Assembly (NCBI GenBank): GCA_965277695.1
Contig: CBDIDQ010000019.1
Location: 62,001-126,000, forward strand
Length of the DNA stretch: 64,000 nucleotides
Direction of reading: 5' to 3'
From: JABSOG01 sp965277695
GTDB taxonomy: Bacteria; Pseudomonadota; Gammaproteobacteria; Enterobacterales; Alteromonadaceae
The notes below the pieces were generated by a model that had not been told where the DNA came from, ran no database searches, and saw nothing but the letters and a program-made list of their open reading frames with translations. Below are positions 54,409 through 63,036 of the stretch, in pieces; within the stretch, counting starts at the first letter, position 1, and every line of letters starts with the position of its first letter. Position numbers and translations under genes: made by a program.

Positions 54409-57234
54409 ATGACACTGACGTTTTTAAAAGATGAGCAAAACCATGAGGCTTTTCAGGCGTTGTTGGCTGCCAAAGACTCGTTAATTCCCTTTGTTGGTGC
54501 GGGTTTTAGCTCAGCCCATTGTCCGAGTTGGTCAGGGTTTTTAACTTTACTGCACGGTAAAATCGAAGCGCAGATGACCACTGCTAACAAAGCCACTTAT
54601 ACCCGCCTTAACAAAACTAAACCCATTGATTATGAAGCGATTTTGAATTTGCTGTTTACCTGTGCAGGTAAAGGTGTTGGTAATCGATTGGTGAAAGAAA
54701 CCTTTAACCTCGACTTGCCTGATGATGCCAGCTTTAAAAGCAAACTTGCCTTGTTTCACCGGGCGTTTAGCGGACCATGGATAACCACTAATCTTGACCG
54801 TTTTATTGAAGCCAGTTATGGCGGGGCTTATACCTCAGTTAATGGCAATGATACCGACCGTTTACATGCTTTATTGACGCAAGAAGACAACAAGGGATTG
54901 TTGTTAAAAATTCATGGTGATGCCAAAGAGCCAAAAACTTGGGTGTTGAGTCAGTCAGAATATGAGCAGGCTTATAATAGTGAGCAAGGAGCTGATTTGA
55001 GTGCGGCATTGCCTCAATTTCTAGAGCGCTTATTTTCTAACTATACCCTGCTGTTTATCGGTTGCTCGTTGGGCGATGACCGTCCGTTACAGCTGTTAAA
55101 ACAGTTGGTGGCAGCAGGTCGGTCGCGGCGTCATTTTGCTTTGGTTAAGCGATCAAAACAAGTGGATGACGACAGCATACTGTTCGCTCGTCATTTGAGT
55201 GACCACGATATCACCCCGATTTGGTTGGATGACCATGACGACATCAATGCGGTATTAGCACAATTAGCCCCGCCTGCTATTGATGATGAGCTGATAGTTG
55301 AGCAGATAGTTGAGCAGATAGCTGAGCCTGATATTTTTGTCGGACGTGAAAAAGAGTTAAAAGAAATCACCGACGCCCTGCAACCGGGCAGTGTGCATAC
55401 CGTAACCGGGCAATTGTTCAATTTAGTGGGCATTGGTGGCATCGGCAAAACTACCTTGGCGCGAGAAGTGTTACACCGCTGTAAACCTCAATTTGAAGGT
55501 GGCTGTTATGAAATCAGAATGGACGATATCAGCCCACAAAGCTTTGCGGTTAAATTAGCTGGTCTGTTAAAGCAGAATCTGTCAGAGCCCCTGTCAGAAC
55601 CAAGTACCGCCGAAATGGCTTTGCAGCACATCAACTATTTATTAAATCAGCAGCCTATTTTGTTGCTGATAGATAACGTCAACGACAGTCAAAAACTCTT
55701 GGCTGTTTTACCCAGTCAATGTAAAAGCAGCATTATTATCACCAGTCGCGATCAAGACCTTGGCAAGTTGTTAAAAATGAAGCGTCGTAACCTCAAAGTG
55801 AGCAGTAGCCATCTATTGGCGTTTAACGAAACCGAAGCGTTTGAGCTATTTCAACAAATACTCGATGACGATTATCAGCATGATTGCGCAAGCACCTATT
55901 TAGCCATCGCCAAACAAGTGGATTTTTTACCTATCGCGTTACGACTGGCGTTAAGCCTGATGATATTTGGTCCTCGCTTTAGTGCAGCACAGTTATTAGC
56001 CGCGCTGCAATCAGAACAAAAATTCGATTTGATGGATGAAGCCTTAAACGTCGATGCCAACTATGGCGAACGTTCCATTGCCGCTGTTTTTGATTTATCT
56101 ACGCCGTTGTTGAGTGATCAGCTTAAGCAAACACTAGCAGAGTTGGCGGTTTGTGCGCCCGGTCCGGTGCCGCAGGACTTTTTGTTAGCCTTGACTGAGC
56201 AAACGAATTTGTTGACCTCACTTAACCAGTTGGTGCGTTATAGCTGGTGTCAGCAGTCGATTAAAGATGAGGTGACTCATTACGAATTACACCAATTGGT
56301 TCGTGAACATATTCGACAGCAGTTGGTTGGTGACAATCTGCAAGAGCGTCATGCCGTCTTTGTTCAGCGGGCATTTATTGAGGAGCCTGAGCATTTTTTA
56401 GTTTTGGATCGCTGGTTAAGTCAAACCGACTTGGTGGTGTTGCGACTGAAAGCGCAGCAGGATGAGCGGTTAATTTGGTGGGCAGCAACTGGGTTTGGTC
56501 AGTTTTGTATTAACAGAGGTTATGGCGAACAGTTTGTGAATAATTGCCAATGGGTGAGGGAGGTTTTCAGTCATGACCAAGCTATTGTTGCCATGGCGTT
56601 GGGTAATCAAGCGCTGGTATTAAAAGATTGGGGCCAGTTGGATGAGGCAATGGTTTTGCATCAAAAGCAAGAGGAGATTTGTCAAGCATTGGACGACCAA
56701 GCGGGTTTGTCGAGGTGTTATGGCAACCAAGCAGGAATTTTGCAAGCTAAAGGTCAATTGGATCAGGCGATGGTTTTGCACCAAAAAGAAGAGAAAATTT
56801 GTCAAGCATTGGACGACCGAGCGGGTTTGTCGGCGTGTTATGGCAATCAAGCGTTGATTTTAAAAGCTAAAGGTCAATTGGATCAGGCGATGCTTTTGCA
56901 TCAAAAGCAAGAGGAGATTTGTCAATCGTTGGGCGATCAAGCGGGTTTATCGGTGTGTTATGGCAATCAAGCGATAATTTTGCAAGATAAAGGGCAGCTG
57001 GATGAGGCGCTGGTTTTGTATCAAAAACAAGAGGCTATTTGTCAAACGCTGGGTGACCGGGCGCAACTGTCACGGTCATATTGGAATCAAGGGTGTTTAC
57101 AAGAAGAATTAGGCAAGCCACAAGACCAAAAGCAATTATGGCTTAAATCCATTGCTTTAAAGAAAATGCTCGGGATGCCAACGGAGCAATATGAAGAAGC
57201 CTTGGCAGCATTAGAAAAAAGCCTAGACCCTTAA
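54409..57234 (+). CDS. SIR2-STAND-TPR anti-phage defence protein (bacterial NLR-like)
   Basis: The protein has 941 residues. The N-terminal SIR2-like domain (about 20-290) shows VGAGFS near 30, TTNLD near 125 and KIHGD near 168, the NAD-binding and His residues of NAD-cleaving SIR2 defence effectors. The central NB-ARC/STAND ATPase follows: FVGREKEL (about 310), Walker A GIGGIGKTT (about 340), LLLIDNVND and IIITSRD, then LPIALRLAL. The C-terminal part has at least four 40-residue TPR units of near-identical sequence (residues 732-891). By architecture it resembles Avs5-like SIR2-STAND proteins, in which the repeats sense a phage component and the SIR2 domain depletes NAD. The stop overlaps the ptuB stop on the other strand. 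Confidence 0.85.
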   Translation: MTLTFLKDEQNHEAFQALLAAKDSLIPFVGAGFSSAHCPSWSGFLTLLHGKIEAQMTTANKATYTRLNKTKPIDYEAILNLLFTCAGKGVGNRLVKETFNLDLPDDASFKSKLALFHRAFSGPWITTNLDRFIEASYGGAYTSVNGNDTDRLHALLTQEDNKGLLLKIHGDAKEPKTWVLSQSEYEQAYNSEQGADLSAALPQFLERLFSNYTLLFIGCSLGDDRPLQLLKQLVAAGRSRRHFALVKRSKQVDDDSILFARHLSDHDITPIWLDDHDDINAVLAQLAPPAIDDELIVEQIVEQIAEPDIFVGREKELKEITDALQPGSVHTVTGQLFNLVGIGGIGKTTLAREVLHRCKPQFEGGCYEIRMDDISPQSFAVKLAGLLKQNLSEPLSEPSTAEMALQHINYLLNQQPILLLIDNVNDSQKLLAVLPSQCKSSIIITSRDQDLGKLLKMKRRNLKVSSSHLLAFNETEAFELFQQILDDDYQHDCASTYLAIAKQVDFLPIALRLALSLMIFGPRFSAAQLLAALQSEQKFDLMDEALNVDANYGERSIAAVFDLSTPLLSDQLKQTLAELAVCAPGPVPQDFLLALTEQTNLLTSLNQLVRYSWCQQSIKDEVTHYELHQLVREHIRQQLVGDNLQERHAVFVQRAFIEEPEHFLVLDRWLSQTDLVVLRLKAQQDERLIWWAATGFGQFCINRGYGEQFVNNCQWVREVFSHDQAIVAMALGNQALVLKDWGQLDEAMVLHQKQEEICQALDDQAGLSRCYGNQAGILQAKGQLDQAMVLHQKEEKICQALDDRAGLSACYGNQALILKAKGQLDQAMLLHQKQEEICQSLGDQAGLSVCYGNQAIILQDKGQLDEALVLYQKQEAICQTLGDRAQLSRSYWNQGCLQEELGKPQDQKQLWLKSIALKKMLGMPTEQYEEALAALEKSLDP
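56602..57081 (+). repeat. Four near-identical 120-bp TPR-coding repeats
   Basis: Units begin at 56602, 56722, 56842 and 56962, each 120 bases, encoding GNQA...GQLD[EQ]A...HQK...EEICQ-type TPRs. A degenerate fifth unit follows. The high identity at DNA level suggests recent amplification in the sensor part of the SIR2-STAND protein. Confidence 0.92.
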
Positions 57235-57872
57235 CCCGCCCTGCGATGGCGCTTTTGCAAATCATCAATCACCACGCCAAGGTATTCAATCAACTCACCA
57301 GCAGCATTTGGGGTTGCGTTTTGTGCCATGAGTTTGGCCAATTCGGCTTGGCTTCGGCTGCCTTTTGATTTCCCCAATACTTCTTGAATACCCAGTAATA
57401 CGGCTTTGCGGTTGGCAATTAAACGGGGGTGGTTCAAGTTCAGTACATTATTCAGTTGGCTGTTAAATTCAGGTTCTTTAGAATCAATGCGGCCATCACC
57501 GAGGTAGCGAATTTTACTTTCGATTGCATGAGCGCTAATTGCTGGGGAGAATTTTAAGTTATTGTTAGCTTTGAGTGTGTCACAAGTTTGTTGAGATTTC
57601 GGCTGTCCTTCATTGCCCGTGCAGCAGCCAAGCATATTGCTGTATTCAAGCTGTTGGTCTGCGTAACGTTGCTGACATGGCCAATGCTCAAGTTTCATGT
57701 TTGTTGTTTTTATTCGCTGCATACAGTAAGCGCATAAGTGGCCTTGCTCCGTCAATAAAGCCATTTTAACGGTGGCTTTTACATCGCTAGGCAATCCGCT
57801 ATAGCTGGCGTGTGATTGCTTGCGGTAGTGAGTGAGTATTGATGGTGAGGCTGCTTTGATTATTTTTCGCAT
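57231..57872 (-). CDS. ptuB: Septu-type HNH endonuclease PtuB
   Basis: The protein has 213 residues. An HNH region is visible in residues about 38-85: a Cys pair in HLCAYCMQRI, the HNH His in MKLEHWPCQ, and then SNMLGCCTGNEG. This layout matches the HNH partner of the Septu system, also found beside some retrons (TIGR02646-like). PtuB is the nuclease that works with the PtuA ATPase. It begins 5 bases after ptuA. No reverse transcriptase gene is present in the window, so a retron form is not supported. Its stop overlaps the convergent SIR2-STAND stop. Confidence 0.85.
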   Translation of the reverse strand: MRKIIKAASPSILTHYRKQSHASYSGLPSDVKATVKMALLTEQGHLCAYCMQRIKTTNMKLEHWPCQQRYADQQLEYSNMLGCCTGNEGQPKSQQTCDTLKANNNLKFSPAISAHAIESKIRYLGDGRIDSKEPEFNSQLNNVLNLNHPRLIANRKAVLLGIQEVLGKSKGSRSQAELAKLMAQNATPNAAGELIEYLGVVIDDLQKRHRRAG

Positions 57873-57877
57873 GGCTA

Positions 57878-59185
57878 TTACTCAATCATTGCCAAGCTTA
57901 TTTTGGCCTGTATTAACTCCGGAATATCACCATTTAATGCGCTTTCAAGCTTGGTTATTTCAATGTGAGCAGCCTTGATATCTTCATCAGCTATCAGTTC
58001 GAAAATGTTTGCTAGTGCTTGTTCTACTTCGGCGTTTCGGGTTAATTGTTGATTTTCACCCGCTCCAGCTGCTTCATTAGCGCCCTTAACTAGCATCAGT
58101 TCATTCAACACTTCATTGGTGGTTAGCCCATAGGATTGCGATGGCAGGCTGTAATTGACCTGATTATCGTTATCGCGTTGCAATATCCGTAGTTGGCTGG
58201 CGTGGGTTTCACTTAATGCTTGGGGTGAATGAGTAGTGACGATGAACTGGCAATTTTTAAACACTACTGGCAACAAGCGGATCATCCGTCTTTGCCACAT
58301 AGGGTGCAAATGTAAGTCAAGTTCGTCAATCAGTACAATGCCTTCGCCGTGTTGTGCTTGTTGTGCTGCCGGGTTGGCAATGGCTAGCCTGCGGGCGAGA
58401 TCGCCTACTAGTGCAATCATGCATTTTTCACCGTCTGACAGTTGTTCAAGGTTGAGCTCTTCACCGTTTTTGAAGGCGGTCATACGCAAAGGTCTTCTTC
58501 TGACTTTAAAGTCTTCGAATTCTGGCAAAAATTGACTTAATGTTTGTCTCACTGCTGTTAACTGGCGATCAGGATACTCCCAGCCATCGGGTTTATTTTT
58601 TGTTTGTAAATAACTGAGGTTTTCATTTTCTAAATCTTCTCGTTGTCTGAACCAAGCGAAAAAGCTTTTGAAGTTGGCAGCACCGGTCAAGGCACCATTC
58701 CAGGCATCCAGCAAATCGAATTGTTGATTTGGGTTGATGTTCAGTGGGATCTCTTGTACTGCTCTGTTGACAGGATAATAGGCAAATAAGGGGATGTTGC
58801 ATTGCGCTTCAAGCGTGGTGATTTTGTCTCTTAATTTGCTGATGTAGGGTTTTAATGCACTGATATCTGTGGTGTTGCTGATTTTTCGACCCGCTCTGGT
58901 TTTGACTAAATGCCAGTTTATGGTGTTAGAAGCAATATCAGCTACAGCTGATATTTGTGTCGTTTGTGCGGTGTTGCGGATGTGTTTGTCGGCGATTTTT
59001 TGGCCTGATCCTTTAATATTTCGAGTTCTGGCGCTGATCCACGAAAGTAAAATGGCAGCGGCATCAAGTAGTGTCGTTTTACCAGCCCCATTAGCACCAG
59101 TGAGTAACGTCAGGTGCTCATCAAGGGTTAAATCCAGCGATTTAATGCCGCGAAAATCCTGTAGTTTTATTGATTTGAGTTTCAT
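57878..59185 (-). CDS. ptuA: Septu-type ATPase PtuA
   Basis: The protein has 435 residues. It is an SMC/OLD-like ABC ATPase: Walker A TGANGAGKTTLLDAA (about 30), the signature LEQLSDGEKCMIAL (about 248), Walker B IVLIDELDLHLHP and the H-loop VTTHSPQ. In Septu, PtuA forms a complex with PtuB and restricts phage DNA under ATP control. The start is coupled by ATGA to the end of a truncated open frame upstream. The pair lies in a defence cluster with the SIR2-STAND gene and MazEF. Confidence 0.87.
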   Translation of the reverse strand: MKLKSIKLQDFRGIKSLDLTLDEHLTLLTGANGAGKTTLLDAAAILLSWISARTRNIKGSGQKIADKHIRNTAQTTQISAVADIASNTINWHLVKTRAGRKISNTTDISALKPYISKLRDKITTLEAQCNIPLFAYYPVNRAVQEIPLNINPNQQFDLLDAWNGALTGAANFKSFFAWFRQREDLENENLSYLQTKNKPDGWEYPDRQLTAVRQTLSQFLPEFEDFKVRRRPLRMTAFKNGEELNLEQLSDGEKCMIALVGDLARRLAIANPAAQQAQHGEGIVLIDELDLHLHPMWQRRMIRLLPVVFKNCQFIVTTHSPQALSETHASQLRILQRDNDNQVNYSLPSQSYGLTTNEVLNELMLVKGANEAAGAGENQQLTRNAEVEQALANIFELIADEDIKAAHIEITKLESALNGDIPELIQAKISLAMIE

Positions 59186-59337
59186 CTGGTGTGTGGCTCT
59201 ATTTGCGCTTGCGAGACTGATTGTCGCTGCTGATAATACTCATCTGGATAGATAATATCAATTATATTGCTGTAGGCATCAAAATTTGAGGCAAGGAAGC
59301 TCCAGACCTCTCCCTTTGAATTAATAATTCTGCCAAG
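59182..59337 (-). pseudogene. Possible 3' remnant of a gene upstream of ptuA
   Basis: An open frame of about 51 codons ends in a TGA that overlaps the ptuA ATG (ATGA), the usual junction of a coupled upstream gene. It has no start codon; a TAG lies just before it at 59338-59340. The sequence (EVWSFLASNFDAYSNIIDII, then YPDEYYQQRQ) looks like real protein but I cannot assign it. It may be the end of a deleted third gene of the defence operon. A chance open frame is also possible. Confidence 0.35.
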
Positions 59338-59349
59338 CTAATGCAACTC

Positions 59350-60801
59350 TTAATGCAGGGCAACTACCGGAGCCTGCCCACCATGCACCATAGCCACGCC
59401 TTTTTTAACTTCTTTACTGAGCCATTCGTAAGCTTTATCTAAGGTGATATCGGTTTGACTGAGGTAATAATCGGCATCTCGTTTGACTAAAATACTGGGC
59501 TGAATACCAAAACCGACAAAATCACGGCCATCGGCAAAGGTCTCTCGTTTCGAGCAGATTTTAGCGCTGCCACCACCGGGTAGTTCAACCAGTAAGGGTT
59601 GTCCGGTGCTGCCAAAAGTTGGCTCGCCGATGGTTTTGAAATGTTTGACGCCATCGGCATACACTAAAAAGTCTTCTGCCGCTTTAGCTGTGGCTCTGCT
59701 GATTAATATTACCGTGGGGATCACTAGCTTGTCTTTACTGGTGATTTCGTCGGCAAATATCATATTTGGCTCGGTGTCTTCCCACGCATTGCCTTGAAAG
59801 TACGCATCATATTTCTCGGCCCAGCCATATTGATGGGCAAATTTCCCCCAGGCTTTATAAGTGGAGTTATGCACTCTCATGCGGCTGCGAGCGCCGGTTA
59901 AATCACGAAAAGTGAGGTGTTTTAATATCTCTTCAGCAATAAAAGTGTTACCGCCTTCATTAAAACGCAAATCGAGGATCATCGCTTTGGCCTTTTGTAA
60001 TTCAGGCAAAGATTGCTTAAATTGGTCTACCACCGCCATGTCTGAGAAGTTGTTTAAGGCGACATAAGCCAGTTTGTCGTCTAACCAGCGCATTGAATAA
60101 GGTTTAGTATGAGCCGGTTGCTTGGCAGTATGCCAGTCTATGGGGCTGTTGAGTGTCAAACGGTTAATGCTAAGAGTTTTAACTTTTGAGTCCGGTGTGC
60201 GAACAGTCAGTTTGAGAGTGGAATTTGGCTGACCTGCCAGTAAGCCATAACCATAACGCTGATTACCACGGATCCCCTGATCCCAGCGAATATGTTGAGT
60301 CGAACTACTGATATAAGGAAATACCTCTTGCTTGAGTACGGTATGGGTATCACGTCCATCGACTTCGAGGATCACCGAACCCAGCGGCAATTGTTGTTGT
60401 AGATCTTTGGCAACCGCAGTCACAATTGCCTGATGGTTGGCTTCGGCCAATTGAATGGCAGGAAAACCGACATGCTGCTCAACCAGTTCAAGTGGAATTT
60501 CAATGGTGGTCATGCCGTCATTCAATAAAGCGGCGAAACGACTGAGTACCCGGTAATAATCATAATCGGTTTTGCTTTGCAGCACTTCACCAATGTATTG
60601 TTGATAGGCTGCGTCCCAGTCGAGGTCTTTGACCTGATCAAAATAGGCAAAGTTATAACTGGCCTCTTTCCAAAATACCGAAAGCCCATATAACTTGTCT
60701 TTGTCGCTCAGTACTTGTGGTGTCGACGCTTGCGCAGGGCTCTGTGCTGATATAAATACCAGTAGCAACAGTGAAAACAGCCTTAGGCGTGGTGATCGCA
60801 T
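59350..60801 (-). CDS. S41-family peptidase-like protein, probable catalytic Ser replaced by Lys
   Basis: The protein has 483 residues with a signal peptide (to about 25). The C-terminal-processing (tail-specific) fold is recognised by MILDLRFNEGGNTFIAEEIL and GEPTFGSTGQPLLVELPGGG. The region that carries the nucleophile in S41 enzymes usually reads TASAAEDF; here it is TAKAAEDF (about 368-375), so the Ser is replaced by Lys. The protein may be an inactive binder, or my alignment may be off by a residue. It lies downstream of a C39 ABC exporter on the same strand and probably shares its transcript. Confidence 0.75.
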   Translation of the reverse strand: MRSPRLRLFSLLLLVFISAQSPAQASTPQVLSDKDKLYGLSVFWKEASYNFAYFDQVKDLDWDAAYQQYIGEVLQSKTDYDYYRVLSRFAALLNDGMTTIEIPLELVEQHVGFPAIQLAEANHQAIVTAVAKDLQQQLPLGSVILEVDGRDTHTVLKQEVFPYISSSTQHIRWDQGIRGNQRYGYGLLAGQPNSTLKLTVRTPDSKVKTLSINRLTLNSPIDWHTAKQPAHTKPYSMRWLDDKLAYVALNNFSDMAVVDQFKQSLPELQKAKAMILDLRFNEGGNTFIAEEILKHLTFRDLTGARSRMRVHNSTYKAWGKFAHQYGWAEKYDAYFQGNAWEDTEPNMIFADEITSKDKLVIPTVILISRATAKAAEDFLVYADGVKHFKTIGEPTFGSTGQPLLVELPGGGSAKICSKRETFADGRDFVGFGIQPSILVKRDADYYLSQTDITLDKAYEWLSKEVKKGVAMVHGGQAPVVALH

Positions 60802-60839
60802 AGTGATGACCTTTTAATATAAGTGAATGAGTCAATGAT

Positions 60840-63011
60840 TTATTCGACAGCGACCAATTTTGGCCTTTTGGCTGTCGTAACTGTTGGTTTTGGTGGTGCT
60901 TGTTCTGCCGGTTCGCCTGATATCAAGGCGGCTAAATCAATCACCCGGTCTGCCATTTCTATGGTTTCTCTACGATGGGCAATCATAATACGAGTCACCC
61001 CCATATTTTTTAACACTTGATTAATTTTTCTTTCGGTATTGATATCGAGGGCACTGCTGGCTTCATCCAAAAATAGTATTTTGGGCTTTTTGTATAAGGC
61101 TCTGGCAATTAATACCCGCTGTACCTGACCACCAGAGAGGGTGCTGCCCATGTCACCAGCGAGCGAATGAAAACCCATCGGCATGGCCGAGATATCGTCA
61201 TATATATGCGCATCTTTGGCTGCTGCTTCGAGCAGGTCGAGATCTTGTTCGAGGGCAAAAAAGCTGATGTTTTCTCCCAGCGAACCGGATAACAGGTTAT
61301 CTCCTTGCATCACCGCAGAGGTGAAGCTACGGTAATTGTTCAAACCAATGTGTTTGATGTCTTTGTCATCCATCAATATCGAACCACTGGTGGGGCTCGC
61401 CAAACCCATGATGATTTTCATCAGGGTGGTTTTGCCAAAACCCGAGGGTGCGGTGAGCACCACGCATTCTCCGGCTTCAATGGTCAATGACAGGTTTTTA
61501 AATAAAAATGGTTCGTTTTCGTTATATTGAAATGACACATCTTTGAGTTCGATTTTACCGGCTATTTGACTGAGTGGCGGAAACTCTGAATCCAAATTTT
61601 CTTCTTGTTCTTCTAGGGCAATATCGGCGATACGTGATAAATGTAAACCCATCATGCGCCATTCAAAAATCTTTCCTAACAAGACTTGTGAGCTGGTGGC
61701 AAATTGTTGGCGGTAAGCCAAAAAGGCGAAAAACATGCCTAAAGTTAGGGTTTCATTAAGTATCAAAGTGGCACCGATCCAAATCAATAAGACATATTCC
61801 AGACCATATAGCAGTTCCTGAAAAGTGGTTGTGGCTATGGTTAACCGCCCTAGCTTGATGTCGGCATTCATCCAGTCGGCGTTGGCGTTTTCGAGCTTGG
61901 ATTGCCTGATGGCTTCACCGCTGAAAATTTTCACCGGCTGCACTGAACGCACCGATTCATAAAACAAACTGTCACTGGCGGCTTTGAGCTGCAAGCTCTC
62001 TTTGGTGGAATTACGCATTGCCGGATAAAGTGTGGTGCGCGAAAGGGCATAAAGTGATACTGCAACCACGGTGACCAGTGCCAACAGTGGGCTGAAAATA
62101 AACATCATGGTCAGGGTCAGTATCGCCATGACACCATCAATGGCACCTTCGACAAAACCGCCACTGAGCAGGCGTTTGATATAATCGAGTGATTGAAAGC
62201 GCGAGATGATATCACCAATAAAACGCTTGCCAAACCAGGCCATCGGTAAGCGCAATAAGTGACGGAACAAATTGGAGACTAGTTGAATGCCTAAAGTGGT
62301 ACGAAGATAAAGGATCACCCAGGAACGAAACGCTTTGGTTGCCACCTGTAATAGCATTAGCAAACTAAAGCCGATCCCCAGCACCCACAAAAAATTGTGG
62401 TCGTTGGTGACCACTACATTGTCTACCACCAGTTGAATAAAATAAGGGGCGAGCAATGCTAGTAATTGTACTGTGACCGATAAAATCAATATTTGACCGA
62501 GACTGCGTTTAAGTCCGGTAATACTGCGCCATAACACGCTAAAGCCTAGTTTGGTCTCTTCATCTTTGGCTTTGAAGTCTTCTGTCGGGCGTAATTCCAG
62601 TGCAATGCCGGTATAGGATTTAGACGCTTTAGCCCAGCTATAAAATACTTCGCCTTTGGCTGGGTCGTGAATGACAATGCCTTGCTGTTTGACCTGTTTT
62701 AAAACCACAAAATGATTGAGATCCCAGTGCAAGATCACCGGTGTGCTCATATTGACCAGTTTATCCAGTTCAACCTTAACTGGCCGCCCGGTCAGGCTTA
62801 GCTGGGCACCGATACCAATTAGCTGTTTGAGGTTGGCCCCTTTTAAGCTGATGGGGTATTTCTGCCTGATGCTGAACAGGTCAATCTTGTGACCATAGTA
62901 GTTGGCGATCATGCAGATACAGGCCAGACCGCATTCGGCACCTTCGCTTTGCAAGACCACTGGCAACTTGCGACGGCTGCTAAAACTCAGTTTGTCTAAT
63001 AATTCACTCAT
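60840..63011 (-). CDS. C39-peptidase-containing ABC exporter (bacteriocin/microcin type)
   Basis: The protein has 723 residues. The C39 domain (about 1-140) has catalytic Cys in QSEGAECGLACICM, His in HWDLNHFVVLK and Asp in IHDPAKG. The membrane domain with six segments spans about 170-440. The ATPase has Walker A APSGFGKTTLMK, signature LSGGQVQRVLIARAL and Walker B ILFLDEASSALD. Such exporters cut a double-glycine leader from a peptide and export it with an HlyD-type adaptor. No double-glycine precursor gene is visible in the window, and no outer membrane channel either. The C-terminus has a Pro/Lys-rich tail. Confidence 0.93.
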   Translation of the reverse strand: MSELLDKLSFSSRRKLPVVLQSEGAECGLACICMIANYYGHKIDLFSIRQKYPISLKGANLKQLIGIGAQLSLTGRPVKVELDKLVNMSTPVILHWDLNHFVVLKQVKQQGIVIHDPAKGEVFYSWAKASKSYTGIALELRPTEDFKAKDEETKLGFSVLWRSITGLKRSLGQILILSVTVQLLALLAPYFIQLVVDNVVVTNDHNFLWVLGIGFSLLMLLQVATKAFRSWVILYLRTTLGIQLVSNLFRHLLRLPMAWFGKRFIGDIISRFQSLDYIKRLLSGGFVEGAIDGVMAILTLTMMFIFSPLLALVTVVAVSLYALSRTTLYPAMRNSTKESLQLKAASDSLFYESVRSVQPVKIFSGEAIRQSKLENANADWMNADIKLGRLTIATTTFQELLYGLEYVLLIWIGATLILNETLTLGMFFAFLAYRQQFATSSQVLLGKIFEWRMMGLHLSRIADIALEEQEENLDSEFPPLSQIAGKIELKDVSFQYNENEPFLFKNLSLTIEAGECVVLTAPSGFGKTTLMKIIMGLASPTSGSILMDDKDIKHIGLNNYRSFTSAVMQGDNLLSGSLGENISFFALEQDLDLLEAAAKDAHIYDDISAMPMGFHSLAGDMGSTLSGGQVQRVLIARALYKKPKILFLDEASSALDINTERKINQVLKNMGVTRIMIAHRRETIEMADRVIDLAALISGEPAEQAPPKPTVTTAKRPKLVAVE

Positions 63012-63036
63012 GCTTTGCTCTGCTTGTTATTATTTT

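Noticed and set aside
56620..56850. Antisense frame across the TPR repeats
   Set aside because: It is the complement of the TPR repeats, with no ribosome binding site or independent composition.
56602..57081. Possible CRISPR or phase-variable intergenic repeat
   Set aside because: The 120-bp units are fully coding and encode TPRs in frame.
57231..59340. Retron with Septu effectors
   Set aside because: No reverse transcriptase motif or msr/msd-like inverted repeats were seen around ptuA-ptuB.
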